In this document: piece after piece, positions 1 through 13,100 of the stretch
Layout of the letters: each line of letters opens with the position of its first letter
How positions within the stretch are numbered: the first letter of the stretch is position 1
DNA from: Watersipora subatra
Taxonomy: Eukaryota > Bryozoa > Gymnolaemata > Cheilostomatida > Watersiporidae
Assembly (NCBI RefSeq): GCF_963576615.1
Contig: NC_088708.1
Coordinates: 30,883,191-30,947,190, forward strand
Length of the DNA: 64,000 bases
Direction of reading: 5' to 3'
Translations under genes and position numbers: made by a program
The notes under the pieces: generated by a model
What the model saw: the letters and a program-made list of their open reading frames with translations, nothing else
Told to the model about the DNA's origin: nothing
Database searches by the model: none

Positions 1-600
1 GATTGCACAAAGTTTGCAAAATGCTGACTAGGAGCCAATTAAAAGTTGTTATTCTCAGACGGCTTGTATATAAGGAGCCTCTGAAAGTGATTAAGAGAGG
101 ACAGGGGCGAGACAGAGGGAGGACAGGCCAGAGAGAGGCCAAGCCGGACAGGTCAGAGAGAGCGGACAGGCCAGAGAGAGCGGGCCAGGGAGGCCAAGTG
201 GGTGAAATTGTATACCCCTTTTACCACTATTTTACCTCGAGGAGATAAAGCCATTTGGCTGAATACTACGATAATATTTGTACGTTTCTGAGGACACATT
301 TCTATCGCTCATTTTGACGAGATATACACTTATTATACTACGAATTATTTGAACGATTTTCTTTATTCGTTTTATGCCCAAGTGAGGCTTGTTATTGATA
401 AATATACTTTATATCAAAGCCTGAGATAGGCCAATCTATTATTGATACGACAACGATATTTGAGTTTGCAACCAGCACTTGAAATTGACGCCCTAGAGAG
501 GCTATATACTGATAAAACAACACTCATTCTACAGAGGAACATACCTTGGTGCCCAAGCGAGGCAAGACAACTACTGAGCTGGCAGATAAGTATAAAATAT
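1..600 (+). repeat. Possible LTR/leader remnant of a retroelement
   Basis: A TATA-like string (TATATAAGG, near 67-75) precedes a GA-rich stretch built of short GACAGG/AGAGAG repeats (about 95-200) and an ATAAAG motif (about 244). Two similar strings, TGCCCAAGTGAGGCTTG near 374 and TGCCCAAGCGAGGCAAG near 550, occur downstream. A promoter-like box, a polyadenylation-like signal and a repeated leader recall an LTR plus untranslated leader. No partner LTR or pol gene is visible because the window begins here. The open frame at 3-248 only translates the GA-rich repeat. This is a weak call. Confidence 0.2.
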
Positions 601-2882
601 TCAGGAGAAGACAACTTGTGTCAGAATTGCAAATACGGTAACAGATCATACACAAAATTCGCAGGATTGATTTGACAGTTGATTGATATAGAGAACATTT
701 CTTTACCTGGCAGGAAGAGCCATTTTGCCAGTTCGAAAAATTTATTTGTTACGTGAGAAAAGCAGTCAGGAGTGCTACTTTACACAACATTATATAGAAC
801 CACACAAAAACACAATTGCATTTATAAGTTGTATTTTATTAAATTTTGAAACTTTCATTTAGTTTGAATAATTATATACATACATATTTATAAAATATTA
901 TTAAATTTTCTCCAGTGACAAAGCTGTAGCTTTGCACCACACTACGAGTAATTTAGCAGTACATTATATCAACAACAAAAATATATTTATATAATTTAAA
1001 TATATTGTATTATTTTATTACATATTATTTATTTATTATTTTAATTTTTCTCACAGGACAGTAGCATCCACGATGCTAGTGATACAATCATTACACTTCA
1101 GCTTTAGTGGCCGAGATACATAGCCAGTTGTAAAATAATCATTCAGTCTCCTTTTTACTTGCATACTCATATACTTGCATATACTTGCATACTCATCATA
1201 TTTAGTCATGTTTAGTTCAGCATGATATTGGTCTATTTACCTAACCAGGGTCTGGCTCTTCGGGTGGGTGGGCTATTTGCCCCCTCTCCCCTTTTCCCCT
1301 TCCCCTACTTCTTAGGAGAAGGGAAAAGAGAGAAGGGGAGAGGGGGTGGCAAATGAAGCCCTGATGGCTCATGATTTGTGTGCAACATTTCATAACTTTT
1401 ATAGTTTTAATATATGGTGGTTATCAGATATTATCACATAATTGCTTTGGCTTACTGGATTATGTATCCAAGAAGGTTTTTAGGTGAAAATAAATGTGAT
1501 TTTGCCACCTTCTCCTCATTAGCGCCAGAGTGCAGCCAAGCATTAGGTACAATACAATGACGGAACGTCATGCTATTTAAGTCTGACAAGGCAACCAACG
1601 GGAATAGCTATTATTAGCCAATCTAGGGTTATATATCTATGGTTTCATCTCTTATATACAGTACATGTATACGGCTACCGTGACATTCTAGTTCGTCGTG
1701 ATAGATTGGCAGGTGGGACGACAAAACAGAGAATATGTGGCTGGGCGATTGTTCATAAATATGTACTCAAAGGCGATCGGTGATGGGCGGAATCGGATGA
1801 AGTCGGTCCATCAATAGGAATGTCACAAGCTGGAATATCGTCGAAAGTTATCTTTTATTCTAACCTTGACACCTGGAAAACAGATGACGCCGAACAGGTA
1901 GCGCCGCTTTTCACAATAAATACGTGTATTTTTGTTTGGTTGTAGACATACGAAGTATTTGTTAATATTTTTACTTTGCAGAATAGATGTTGCCGCTTAA
2001 CAAATCGCTATAAATAAAAGTAGAAGAAGTGCGTTCCCCATCAATTTATTGTAAAATCACCGCAATCGTGACTTCTAAAACACGTGGAATTGATCAGAAA
2101 ACGTGCAAAGTTGTCGATGCAAACCAATAATAACTGCAGTTACACCATAGCTCAAAATTAAAAGGTCAAGTCTAGTTTCTTTAAGTATGGCCAAATAGAT
2201 GAGTTTGAAAAGAAATTGGAACGGATTGGGCGATGTGCATGTTTTAACTGTTCGTAAAATTCTTATCACGTAAAATTTTCTAAAACAGAATATTTACGTT
2301 GAAAAAGCGCCCACTGTATTCCTAATGTTCGAGCCCTAGCTACGATTGCCCAAGTTTCTTGTGTACTACGAATGTAACCTTCTCTCACATGTTTTTCTCA
2401 TATCCGGGGAACGCTAGTGACCAAGATAAATCATACGGTATACATTGCGGAAGCAATTAGCATAGACATGTAACCTCATCATTTAATAATGTATGATGCT
2501 GTCTAGAGCGCTATTTTAATGCTTGTCAGTATTATAGGAGGTACGTAATAGTTTCTACAGCTTTTTTGCTTTTGAAAACATAGACGTAAAAATTGGTAGA
2601 CTGGGTTTAGCCTTAGAGAACACTAGTGTGGAATACATAATATATACAGCGCCTTAGCCTAAGGCTCTTAGGGTAGTAAGTGCAGTTAGCTAAACGCTCA
2701 AACGCTGGAGCACGGCTTGGAAAATCAACTCACGTTCTGTATATATAGTTATATACGCACTCGCTCTACGGCGCTCTACGGCACTCTACGGCCGCTGCTC
2801 ACAACCTAACACGCTTTTAGAAAACTAAACACATTCGGTATAACAAATAATAAACGTTTGCATCATTGCCTAAAGTTACCTA
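600..2882. other. Intergenic, upstream of the BRAP-like gene
   Basis: No gene is recognised here. It is AT-rich and contains one long polypyrimidine/polypurine hairpin (1272-1353, listed separately). Close to the gene start there is a TATA-rich stretch (about 2738-2755) followed by three short tandem copies of CTCTACGGC (about 2763-2792). These could belong to the promoter of the gene beginning at 2883, but that is only positional inference. Confidence 0.35.
1272..1353. repeat. Polypyrimidine/polypurine inverted repeat
   Basis: A C/T-rich strand (TTTGCCCCCTCTCCCCTTTT and following) meets a G/A-rich strand ending GGGGAGAGGGGGTGGCAAA, around a short centre near 1310-1315. The arms can fold as a long imperfect hairpin, and the strand asymmetry could also allow triplex-type structure. 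No protein or RNA gene is associated with it. It may be the two ends of a small foldback element. Confidence 0.55.
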
Positions 2883-5800
2883 ATGGCTGCTGCTCAGTTG
2901 CAAAACGACTTTCGAGATGTTCTTGAATTAGGTCATACATGGGGAATGTCGAAATCTGAAATTCAAGATTGTCTGCGCGTTGTGGTAGATCTGCATTCTC
3001 CCGCTAGCATTAATGAATCGTCATCTCAGTCAGATGTGCGCCAGGAGCAGTTTCTTGCATCTGTGGGTCGCATCATGTTTCTGGTCTACCGTTTCCTAAA
3101 ATGCATCGTGATTGGATTGGTTGCTGTGGTAATTCTGTTGGTAATTATTTATAACGCCATACTCCTCTGCTGCTTCCTTTCACCCACATTTGAAAATCGC
3201 ATCGGCAAGATTACTGCACCCCTAACGTATCCAGCTATGAGATATGCTAGAATTTTTTTTAAGCCGTTAGCAGATACATTTGGAATTTCAGGTGAGCTGC
3301 CAATTATTTTTAAACACATGTATACGATATGTTCAAATCTATTTAGAATGTGCCTTAAGACACATATTTTGCTGACAGATTCAAGGAGACAGACTCTCAT
3401 GATGTACATTAGCTAATACCCAACTAAACCTTTGCATGTTAGCAAAGTTGTTGTTTTTGTATGCTTAACAGTGCAATTTTAAACTAATTTTCAGATGTTT
3501 ATTCATCGGAATGTTTAGTGGAAAATCCTTTCTTCGTGGATCCAATAGAAGATTGTGGACCCTGCCAAACCAAGTTTCGCATTGTTGAGCTAACCAGTTC
3601 CAGTGTTGATGACATGGTTGAAAGTGTTGGTACGCTTACCCCATTTTTTGTGAAGGTAAGTCGCAGAAGACACACCAATCTTAGTTTTGACAAAACTACC
3701 CTCAGAACATGTCTGCGATAAAATTTTTAGAGTGAGCATACGCAAACGCTGTTTTAGATCTAAATGTATATATATATATATATATATATCACGATATACA
3801 CTTAGATCTAAAACAGCGTTTGCGTAGGTTCACTCCTAACATTTTTAGACGAATATTTTAATCACATTTTTACAAAGTAATATGATTTTTATGGTTGTAC
3901 ATTTTTATTTTATGTATTTTTCAGTCAGCATCAGTTTTTTTATGAGCATATATACAAGCATTTTTATTTCTCTTACTGAGACGAATACACACACACTTCT
4001 TCAAAATGTTTTTTCTGCGTTGAAAAATGTTGATTTTTTGTTGTGGGATTGTTGTTACCCTTACCGAAGTGACTTAACTGTACGTTCCAGAAAAGAGATT
4101 ATTTCATAACAAACACATTTTTATTTATGATTATAACTTGTGAAACTAAAATTAAGTTGAAAGCTATTGGTTTACAACATGCAGTAAATATGTGTGCATT
4201 TGAAAGAATCTTTTCTTCATTAGCTTTTTTTATACTTCTGTGTGATACATTTCACTTAAATGCCTAAAAACTGCAAAATCAAAAACTTGATTAAACTGAA
4301 ACTTACTTGACAAAAACTTGAAAGTGCTGATCAAATTGGTTGAGCTATTCTCCTTATTCGTTAAAATTTTGTTACTTTTAGAGTTTCTCAACAAAGAAAA
4401 TAGACCTGACAGCATTACAGAAAATGTACTATGAAAATGAAAAGCAGTTCAAATTGGGTGGCAGCAAAATGTTTGCTAGCAACATGGATGATGTTTATAG
4501 CATCACAGATTTCTTTAGCAAGTACAATCATGAAGACATGATGAATGAAAGACGGGGCACCGGATATGTTGCTTGGTACACAAACAGTGTTCCAAGTTCA
4601 CAGGCTATTCGAAAATTATCTCCTCGACCGGAGTTTGTGTTAGAGCAGTCAGAAATATCTCTTTTGAAAGGGATATTCATTGAAGGGCCTTACGCTGGGG
4701 ACCATATATTGGTGAGTGCCCTCCTTTATATACATGCACGTTGAACAAACAGAGAGTTAGACATATTTGGCCTATTATATATAGTAGTTCTACCCGCATA
4801 ATCGTAAGTGGGCATTTCAGCGTTACAGTTAGCCAACTAGTTCACACTATGCTGGTAGCTGTCTGCCATCATCACTCTCTACAGTAACTAGTTCAGCCTT
4901 GCTGGATTTTTGTTTTGCCTAAACTAGAATAACTATTTTCCAATTTTTCTATAAATCATAGGAAATAGCTTGTGACTTTGAGTTTGCAGTACATTCTTTA
5001 ACAAGTTTTAAACCGCTGTTTCCTAAAAGAATTCAAAGACATTTGCACAAATATAGAAAATACTTCAAGCAATATTGAAATATTATATTGTAGCCATAAA
5101 TCAGTGGTTAGATAACACAAAGACTACTAATAAAAGCTTCAGTTCAAAGATAAACTTTAGACTTTTGTTATGAGAAATACTCAAGGTGCACAACTGGTGG
5201 AAATGTGCCAAAGTCCCTAAATCTTACATGGCCTTAGCCAATTATGATTTTCACTGAATGTGTTAATGGCATCGATTGCCAGTAGGGGTTTGTGTGCTTG
5301 AACATGTTTTCTATCAGAGTTAAAGGTTGACTTGCAATAAAATTCACATTACAGTTATTTGGTATCAAAAGATTCACCATGTCTTACTCTGTTGTGTTGT
5401 AGGTGCCAAATATGTGGGAATGTGATTACAAGCTCTTAAAAGCTCAATAACAAACAGTTAATCGCAGCCACACGAGACCGCCGTAGTTTGGATTCTCTTT
5501 CCAAAACGGCTCAAATGTGACGTAGTTGTACAAAATGGTTTCTGTTTACACTTTCATGCAACCTTATTCGTCGAAATATTTTCACAAATATACTTCACGC
5601 ATTCAATAAAACCATGTCTATTGTTCTTACGCGTCTCTTTTGTCGTCATCGTAATGCTGTCACTTTTAGCAGTGATATCCTATAACTTACCGTAAAAATT
5701 TGTTTAATTTTTTAACCTTACCTCGAAGGAGTACATATCATTGTCTAATAATCATGACGAGCCTGTTGGTCACCTATGATAGTCGAAAAGTGCTGCAAAA

Positions 5801-8388
5801 ATTATTTTCGAAGTATTGGGTCACATGATCAGATTACGACTTGACGATTGAATAATGCCGAAACGAAACTGTAAGTAGCGAGCTTCTATATATTTAATAC
5901 GGGGTCTTCGGTAAAACCCGAAGTGTGTGTCAAAAACTAGTGCTACGATAAGTTTTATATTGAGCTTTTTATTGGCCTTTCAATTCACGTGAGAACATCA
6001 CGTGACAAGACAATAACCAAATTTCATGGCTACGTCATCGAAATAAAGAGATTCCAATCTACGGCGGCTTTTCGTTTCTGAGCTTTTAAGAGCTTGTAAT
6101 CACATTTCCACATATTTGGCACCTACAACGCAACAGAGTAAGACATGGTGAATCTTTTGATACCAAATAACTGTAATGTGAATTTTATTGCAAGTCAACT
6201 TTTAAGTGTCATTATGCTTACTTTTTTTTTAGCAACCTAAAACATGTTCCTTCAATTGTGATTGCAATTGAATATGGAGTGCGAATACCAACAAGTTTGC
6301 TTTATTACCAGGTTTGGCACAAAAAGATTGCAAACTAAATTTTTACTTTAGATCGTTGATTTAATTCATGATTTGAACCATGTTTTTTTGGAAAAAAATT
6401 GAGATTTATAATTTTCTATAATCGGTGTTTTTTAACAAACAATTTTGTTTCAATGTGTGCGTAACAAGTTTGTAAAAATGGGCTTAAATATTTCATACTG
6501 TCTTTGTATGTCTTTGCCTTTCATTTGAAACTGCTAGTAGCTCTACTCCACTGACTCACATGTTGTTTACACATGATAATTTTATATCACTGTTTAACGC
6601 AAGAAATATAGGAATTGGTTAAGTTAAAGCATATTAGTTGCTAATACTGAAAAGTGGGTTTGTAAAGCATTCTGATATGCAAGACAGTTTGCATGAGCAA
6701 CAATGAACGAAAAAAATCATTGAAAAAAATTTTGAAGCTCCCTTTGGCAATCCTCGCAACAACAATAATTAGCCTCACAGAATAAGTACATGTTATATGC
6801 ATTTTGATCTGTAATACATGTATTCACAAACAATAGTGAGATGAAATTGGGAGGGGGGAGGAAGGAAATCGATGAAAGTGTATTTTAATGATAATTCTTG
6901 TTTAATTGTACAACAGCCTTTACATGCTCAACAGATCTCTGACTAGATGGATTTTGTATGTAAAGGTTTAACTGTACGTGAGTTGTACTCATGCATAGCA
7001 CACTTTGGTTGCAGCCAATTGGAGGATTTGCAAATTCCTGGTACCTGCAAGCCCAAGGTGAGCGGCGGATTACCCTCTGGCCTCACCCAGACTGCACCAG
7101 GAAATGTAATGAAATGAGCATCACCCTGCAAGCCGGAGATCTTGGTATAGTATAATGAAACTTCTGATCTAACAGATGAGTTGCATAGCGTTGCATTTTA
7201 ATGATGACGAACTTTGTCAAATTTTTAAACAAAAATCTCTGAATAATTTGAATTGTCTTTAATAGAATTTTATGATTTTTAAGATTGATTACTGTCGACT
7301 ACTCAACACCTTGACTGACTTTTAGGTCTGATGCTGTTTCCTAAGATACGAATTTTACTGCTGCTATAATACAATTGAACATATCTGAAACCAATCACTT
7401 GCAGCATCACATCCTGTTTTTTGCCCAAGAGTTGTTCAGCAATAAAGAGATAAATCAAAGGTTAAGATGATGGACAATGTTTATCCTTCTTTAAATACCA
7501 TAAAACCTCTATTTGAACGCCATGCACTCAAGTTTTAACCCTTTCCTTATGGTGGTGTTTTATTAGAAGTGACATTCAAATAGAGGTTGGTGTTGTATTT
7601 TTCAAATCACTTGTCAAATTTCCGAAAAGCTAAAATTGTCCTTCTTCCGGTCGAAATGAATCACAAACGAAACGAAGCGGCTAAATTAGTGGCTAAACAA
7701 TATTTTTAACAGAGCAAAACTTTTACGCATTGCTGTTTGAAAAACCTTTTGCCAAAATAATGATAAACATTTAGCCGCATGGGCGCAATATATAGTCTGA
7801 AAATAGTAGTAGACTGTATGGTAATTACTGTATGAACCATTCTTCTCCTATGTCAAAGTATAAAGATCACATTAAACAAGGAACTACTGTTAGTATGATA
7901 GTTATTAATTATTTTATGGCCTTTCAAGGTTTCAAAGAAAAAAACTAAGCTTTGGAGTTAAAAAACCGACTTTGTTACAAACACAACCACGGAAAAAATA
8001 AATCGTAGATCATGTAACAGAGACGTTATTAGTACCATTTTGTGTAAACTTTTCTACTGATCACTCGATATTGTGGCTTAGTAAAGATCAAAGAATGTTT
8101 AAGTGGTTGTCAGATAGAGGTGGCGTTTAATTAAAGGATGGCGCTCTACTTTTCAACCCTTTTGCTATAGTGGCGTTCAAATTGACGTGGCATTCAAATG
8201 AAGGTGGCGTTCAAATTGAGGTTTTATGGTGTGTATAAACTTTTGGCATAGCATGCAAATGTATAAATTAAGTTGTCTATTTTGTAGTGTCTTACCAAGA
8301 CCAGTTCTGGAGACTAGAATCCTCGCCAGTGATTGGACAGGGCAGCCAAGAACTCAGCATTGGATTTGCAGCGAGCTTTGCTCTTTAG
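2883..8388 (+). CDS. C6orf89/BRAP-like type II membrane protein, split gene
   Basis: Proposed exons: 2883-3291, 3495-3655, 4382-4711, 6233-6311, 7015-7057, 8288-8388 (stop TAG 8386-8388). Exons 1-3 join in phase. The N-terminus has the GMS-type helix of C6orf89 (GMSKSEIQDCL, residues ~20-30). One hydrophobic segment follows (~64-100), then a Cys-rich patch (ENPFFVDPIEDCGPC) and the QF...SITDFF stretch that aligns with the human family. Exon 4 (LKHVPSIVIAIEYG) and exon 6 (DQFWRLESSPVIGQGS) resemble the family C-terminus. In vertebrates the protein (bombesin receptor-activated protein) is a Golgi/cytoplasmic factor of poorly known function. Exon 3 leaves phase 0, but the obvious exon 4 acceptor at 6231-6232 needs phase 2, so a microexon, a weaker acceptor near 6206, or a lesion must exist. 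Exon 5 is short and tentative. Identity is fairly sure; the 3' structure is not. Confidence 0.68.
3727..3840. mobile_element. Short palindromic MITE/foldback with a TA-rich centre
   Basis: The left arm (GAGTG...ACGCAAACGCTGTTTTAGAT, from ~3729) is repeated in reverse complement at about 3800-3838, around a (TA)n core at 3766-3789. The arms match over roughly 35 bp with few mismatches. It lies in intron 2 of the BRAP-like gene. The foldback structure and lack of coding capacity suggest a small MITE or a snapback insertion. Confidence 0.6.
5324..6201. mobile_element. TTAA-site MITE, copy 1 (piggyBac-like)
   Basis: This 878-bp element is flanked by TTAA at 5320-5323 and 6202-6205. It has long terminal inverted repeats of well over 100 bp: the left end AGGTTGACTTGCAATAAAAT is mirrored at the right. 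The inner part is asymmetric and has no recognisable transposase. A second copy sits at 49619-50529 in the opposite internal orientation. The exact TTAA target duplication is the hallmark of piggyBac-superfamily elements, so this is a non-autonomous derivative. It lies in intron 3 of the BRAP-like gene, ending about 30 bp before the exon 4 acceptor. Confidence 0.8.
7497..8230. mobile_element. Non-autonomous DNA transposon, ACCATAAAACCTC termini
   Basis: The left end ACCATAAAACCTCTATTTGA (7497) is mirrored at the right end, where GAGGTTTTATGGT closes at 8230. Inside, both ends carry several degenerate copies of a GGCGTTCAAAT motif (subterminal repeats). No transposase is seen. Related sequence occurs at 60031-60170. 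The subterminal repeats resemble those of hAT-like elements, but the superfamily is not established. It sits in intron 5 of the BRAP-like gene, just upstream of the last exon. Confidence 0.6.
8236..8267 (+). repeat. Direct repeat, copy 1
   Basis: The string ACTTTTGGCATAGCATGCAA plus the following ATGTATAAAT is identical at about 8758-8789. Copy 1 lies about 20 bp upstream of the proposed last exon of the BRAP-like gene. Copy 2 is part of a hairpin. Confidence 0.65.
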
Positions 8389-8757
8389 TGGCTATAATAT
8401 CAACTATTGTCATAATATGTAAGAGTTGACACTGCTCATGGCGTGTAATGATTTTTGTTCTGTCTGAATATAGCTACTAAAACTAGTTATGCTAAGTGTT
8501 TTTAGTTTTCAAATAGCCAGAACAGGCTCGCACATGGTGTATCAGACGCTCCATTCTCTGCATTTTACGTAGAGTAATAGAAAATAGTTTGCCCAATCTA
8601 AGTGTTTAATGTTGTTGGTAGGTATTTGATTGGCCAAATCTACTTGCATACCTTTATATCACTACATTTTGCCTCAAGTTTATATCTTGTCATAGAAGTT
8701 TCTCACCGTCAAAGGACTTCCTATTTTATAGTTGGCGGTTTCCTTATTGCAATAAGA

Positions 8758-8812
8758 AACTTTTGGCATAGCATGCAAATGTATAAATATGTATGCTATG
8801 CCAAAAATCTTT
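8758..8812. repeat. Direct repeat copy 2, within a hairpin
   Basis: TTTTGGCATAGCAT is followed, after a loop of about 18 bases, by its exact reverse complement ATGCTATGCCAAAA. The left half plus the loop repeats the sequence at 8236-8267, so the upstream copy may be a truncated version of the same foldback. Confidence 0.6.
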
Positions 8813-10145
8813 TAGCTTAGGTGGTTTGGTCAATGACTGATCTTATGGCATAGAAGCTAGAGGCTGTTTACAGCCAGGAGTTCCATTTTGTACATATGTG
8901 GAGTTCTGTGATCAAAAAAATTGTAACCTTAAAAGCTTTTGTTCAAAGTTTAGATTAAAGGTTGCCACAGCAACACCAAAAGTTAACACAGCACCAACCG
9001 AGCAGCTGTACAATTCATGTATTCTGGGTTGCATAAATACCGCAAATTAGTACATTTGGCTTTACCATCAATTCTGCTATTTGTTTCAAAAGTTCAAGTG
9101 AACTCCAGAAATGAAAGATTTTAAAAAGCTATCCCGATTCAAAATGGTACGCCTACATAGGTACTAGTAAAACCCTAGTAATCCTCGTGAGGTCAATCAA
9201 CCACGAAGTCCTATTTCTCACTATTCAAATGCTCACTTTATAAATCCTCATCTCAAATAACCTTCATTTTTTTACCGATCTATTGTTTTATAGTACCTAT
9301 AAAACGCAACTTCAGCATTTTTAGTAGGATCAGCAAGCTCAGTTGAACTTTTGACCGATATATATGACTGAAAGGGTGGTGAAGTGCAAGAAAAAGTCCA
9401 TGAAAATAATTAGTTCATTTTTCAACTTAATTTCCACAACTGTTGTTTCCATAACCATGTTTTGTTGCTGATGTCAACTGCAATAGTCCAGCTAAGTTGT
9501 TTGGCTGAAGACCAATGACCTATATGGCAGGTACTACAAATCAGATTGTTTGGCTAAATTGCTCTACGCGTATGACACCAACATCTGTGCCAAAATCTCT
9601 TATGTTCAAATGTAATATCACTTACAATCAATTTCTGATGGGATTTTATCAATGAATCTTTGCATTTGCTGGTTTCCTGATCATTATCTGCTTCATTTTC
9701 ATGTTGTTTGTTACATAACACTGTTTTCAATTGCACAAATAAACTAAATCATTGATCAGCATGGCAAATAATGTTTGTAGTTCATACTAGTTTTGTTAGC
9801 TTACATGGCATAAAGTTTTCATGCTTTAAAATACCATAGCTTCCAATACTAGCAATACCAAGCTAGCAATACCATAGTCAAATTGCCCTTGAAAATTAGA
9901 ACTAGGAAAGGTATGTATTTTGCTTAACTTTATTACAATATTAACCGCTACAGGGAGTTGAGTGAGCGACATACGAAAAACATGTTAGCATTTGACAGAA
10001 AGACACAAAAAATGCATCTCAGTAACATTATTTAGACATATTCAAAATTGGCATTTATAAATAAAATTGCCTAGAGCCTATATAAAATACATTCAACATT
10101 GATAATGTCATTCCATCGCTTAGATTATGAGATTTGTTCGACAAG
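8813..10145. other. Intergenic, nothing recognised
   Basis: AT-rich sequence without a frame that looks conserved. A few short low-complexity repeats occur near 9830-9880 (variants of AATACCATAG). It separates the converging BRAP-like (plus) and TMEM41B (minus) genes. Confidence 0.4.
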
Positions 10146-13100
10146 CTATTCTAGACGATTCTTCAGCTTGGTTTTATATAGAACAGGTAGGAGGGAGAGA
10201 GTAGCGAGGCCTGCCAAGAATATAAGTCTACTCCATGTGAAATTGCTTGTTGACTCTGTCATGTCATAGAGAGTTGTGCCGGTTTGAATAGCCAAAAAAG
10301 ATGGCGGAGCAACTCCTGTATGCACAATCAATCACAATTTCGCAGTTGTCATGTTGTAATAGATATATCACATTGCTAAGTATGAACATCCATGGCGTAT
10401 GACAAGCTATTAACATCCATGGTGTATGACAAGCTATTCACTTTGGGTTTAACTTATCAACCACAAGGAACCATGAACTCACCTATAAATGTTCCCAGCA
10501 CGAACGGCATGTAATTAACGCTTATTACGGGTGAAGCGATGTTGATAAACCAATTTGGGAGGAATGGGGTAATTCTGAGGAATATCATGTAATTGAGCAT
10601 GTGTTCTCTATGCCTATCCACCTGACAAACAAACAACTGGGAAGCTATACCCTGCGACTTGATACTTGTATGTAGTATTTTACAGACATACATAAGCTAG
10701 CGTCTAATCGGAAGTGATATATAAATATTGTAACAAGACAAAAATACCAATTACACCTGATATTAAAGTCCAGCATAATACAGATCTACATGGCCATATC
10801 TCAAGACTATCTCTCAAATTTATATGATGCAAATATTTGCAATTGATAAGTGATAAAGTAATTTCTCATGAAACGGTTTCACATAGTGCTAAAAATTATC
10901 AAGTAACTTGTGACCTATGTAAACTAACCTAAGGACACAGGTCAGAGATCTTGTATATAGACATTGTAAAGAATTCAACAAACCTGGTCAGACCAAGATC
11001 TCACCCGGTCAGGAAAGTATCTCACTACCAGACCTCTACCGACAACGGAGAACAGCCCGTAACAGCAACTGGCCCCCAGAGCTGAACACTGCAAGCAATC
11101 GCACAACTATCTACATGCATGTTAAAATAAATGCATCTCAAACAGGGTTCATGTTAATATATCATCAAGTGCATCTAGCTAATGCTTTTCTTTTGCTAGC
11201 TTGTCTATATTTTTCAACTGAACCCTAAGAAGCGATCATTACAGGTTGATTTGAGAAAATGAAACCAACAGTCTCCTGGTTTGAATACAATTACAAGCAT
11301 TGACGAAAACTGAACGGCTTCTGGTAGAGTCAAACCTTGACACAGATCGATTTCATTATTTGTAGTAAGCTGAAGTTGCTGCATATTGGAGCAAGTACTT
11401 TCTTAATCTCACCGAGAAGACCTGAGCCGAAAAACACCAACCAATACATCAACATTACTGCAATATTATAATATTACTGTATATCAAACAAAATAAACAG
11501 CCTAAGCCATATGTTAACAGTACATTAATTATGTAATGTTCAGTATAAAGAGTCTTACTGCAGCATTACCTAAGAAGCTCGTAAATCGAGTTTGACTTTT
11601 CTAACGTTCACCAAACCTAGTTTAATGCATTTTTTCTTCATAATTCTTATGCTTTATTTTAAAACTCCAACAGGTTTTCTATTTTCACTTACAAAACTGT
11701 AATGGCTACAGAAAACCAGCTGTGGTATGTTAGAAATTACTGATACGTCAAGACAAATTTTTGTCCAATTATTATGTAGTATTAAAGTGTATGTAGGGGT
11801 GATAGAAGTTGAAGTCTTTACAAAACAGTTTTAGCTTTCCATTGAAATCTTTAGCAGTTGAAAAACTTGAACTCTTTAGTGCAAAATAAATTAAACACAA
11901 ATTGAAGCTCACAAGACCTGGAAAGAGAGGTAAGTACTCAATGGAAGTACAGGTACTCACAGAGCAAACAAGAAGTAGTGCCTGATAGGGAGGAAATAGA
12001 TATCCACTGAGCACACTCAGAAATATTGAGCCAGGTATGGCGAATGTTTGCAAGCTATAACCATCTAATAAGGAATCAACTGTTTCCAAGAATATTTGAA
12101 AAGACGGGCTAACAAGCAAACAAAACACCCACTAATATTATATCCCTGAACGCTAGCCCTATAACAAGGCAATGAGCCATTAGCACATCGTAAGATATTG
12201 CAGCAGCTAATGAGCATGTGTCAACGTATTATTCAGTTATTATTTAGCCTAACATCTCCGAAAATAAAGATTATACAAAAACTGTTTTTACTTCACATTT
12301 AAAAGCTCTGCCAAGGATGGCAAATCACATAGCTTGAGATCCTCAAAAAGTGCAATTAATGTCGAGTGTGAGAGCAAAGGATACAATATGTAAGTTATGG
12401 AGAAGGCAGATAGGACCTGAAGATAATATTGTGTTTTATGCTTTGTAAGGACAAGACCGAGCTGCCTTGCATCTTCCATATTCCTTGGAAGTTTCATATG
12501 GACTTTCTCCTCCCTGTCATCAGCCAGTATATCAATTTACCGTATCTTAATCAGCCACAAAAATAATATACCATCTCGCAAGCTGGTCATACCTTTATAC
12601 TCCACTATGGCCAGCGGCCGTTGCTGTTATTATCTCTATGACTAGAGTCAAAAGAGGATATTGAACTTACAACGTATGACATTATAAAAGCTTAGTGAGG
12701 CTTGTCACACGGTTTCATAGTTCAAAGTAACAATGCCTTCATTGGACAGCTGCCCTACAACCTTTAGGTAAATATGAAATGTGACAAGAACCACATGTAC
12801 CACATGTACCGGGCATGTACCTGCGTGGCATACGCTATTAAATAACCTCTAGAATGTATGGCTTCACCACTGCGGCTCAAAGCTAAGGTAGAATTAGCGC
12901 AATAACAAGTAGACATACTATCAGATAAATGGAACAGCTTGGAAGTAGTATCACAGGCTACTTACTCATGAAGCTTTGGAAAGTAGGAATAGGTTATGTA
13001 GAGTATAGCAAGGGCTGTCAGAAATGTAACGCAAAGTAGCGCTAAAGAACTCCTTTTACTGACTGTGTTTGTGCTGTCTGGGAGCTCATCTCTTTTGCTT

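Noticed and set aside
8226-8429. 67-aa frame over the last BRAP-like exon
   Set aside because: The neighbouring frame (DQFWRLESSPVIG...) fits the family C-terminus and the splice phase better.
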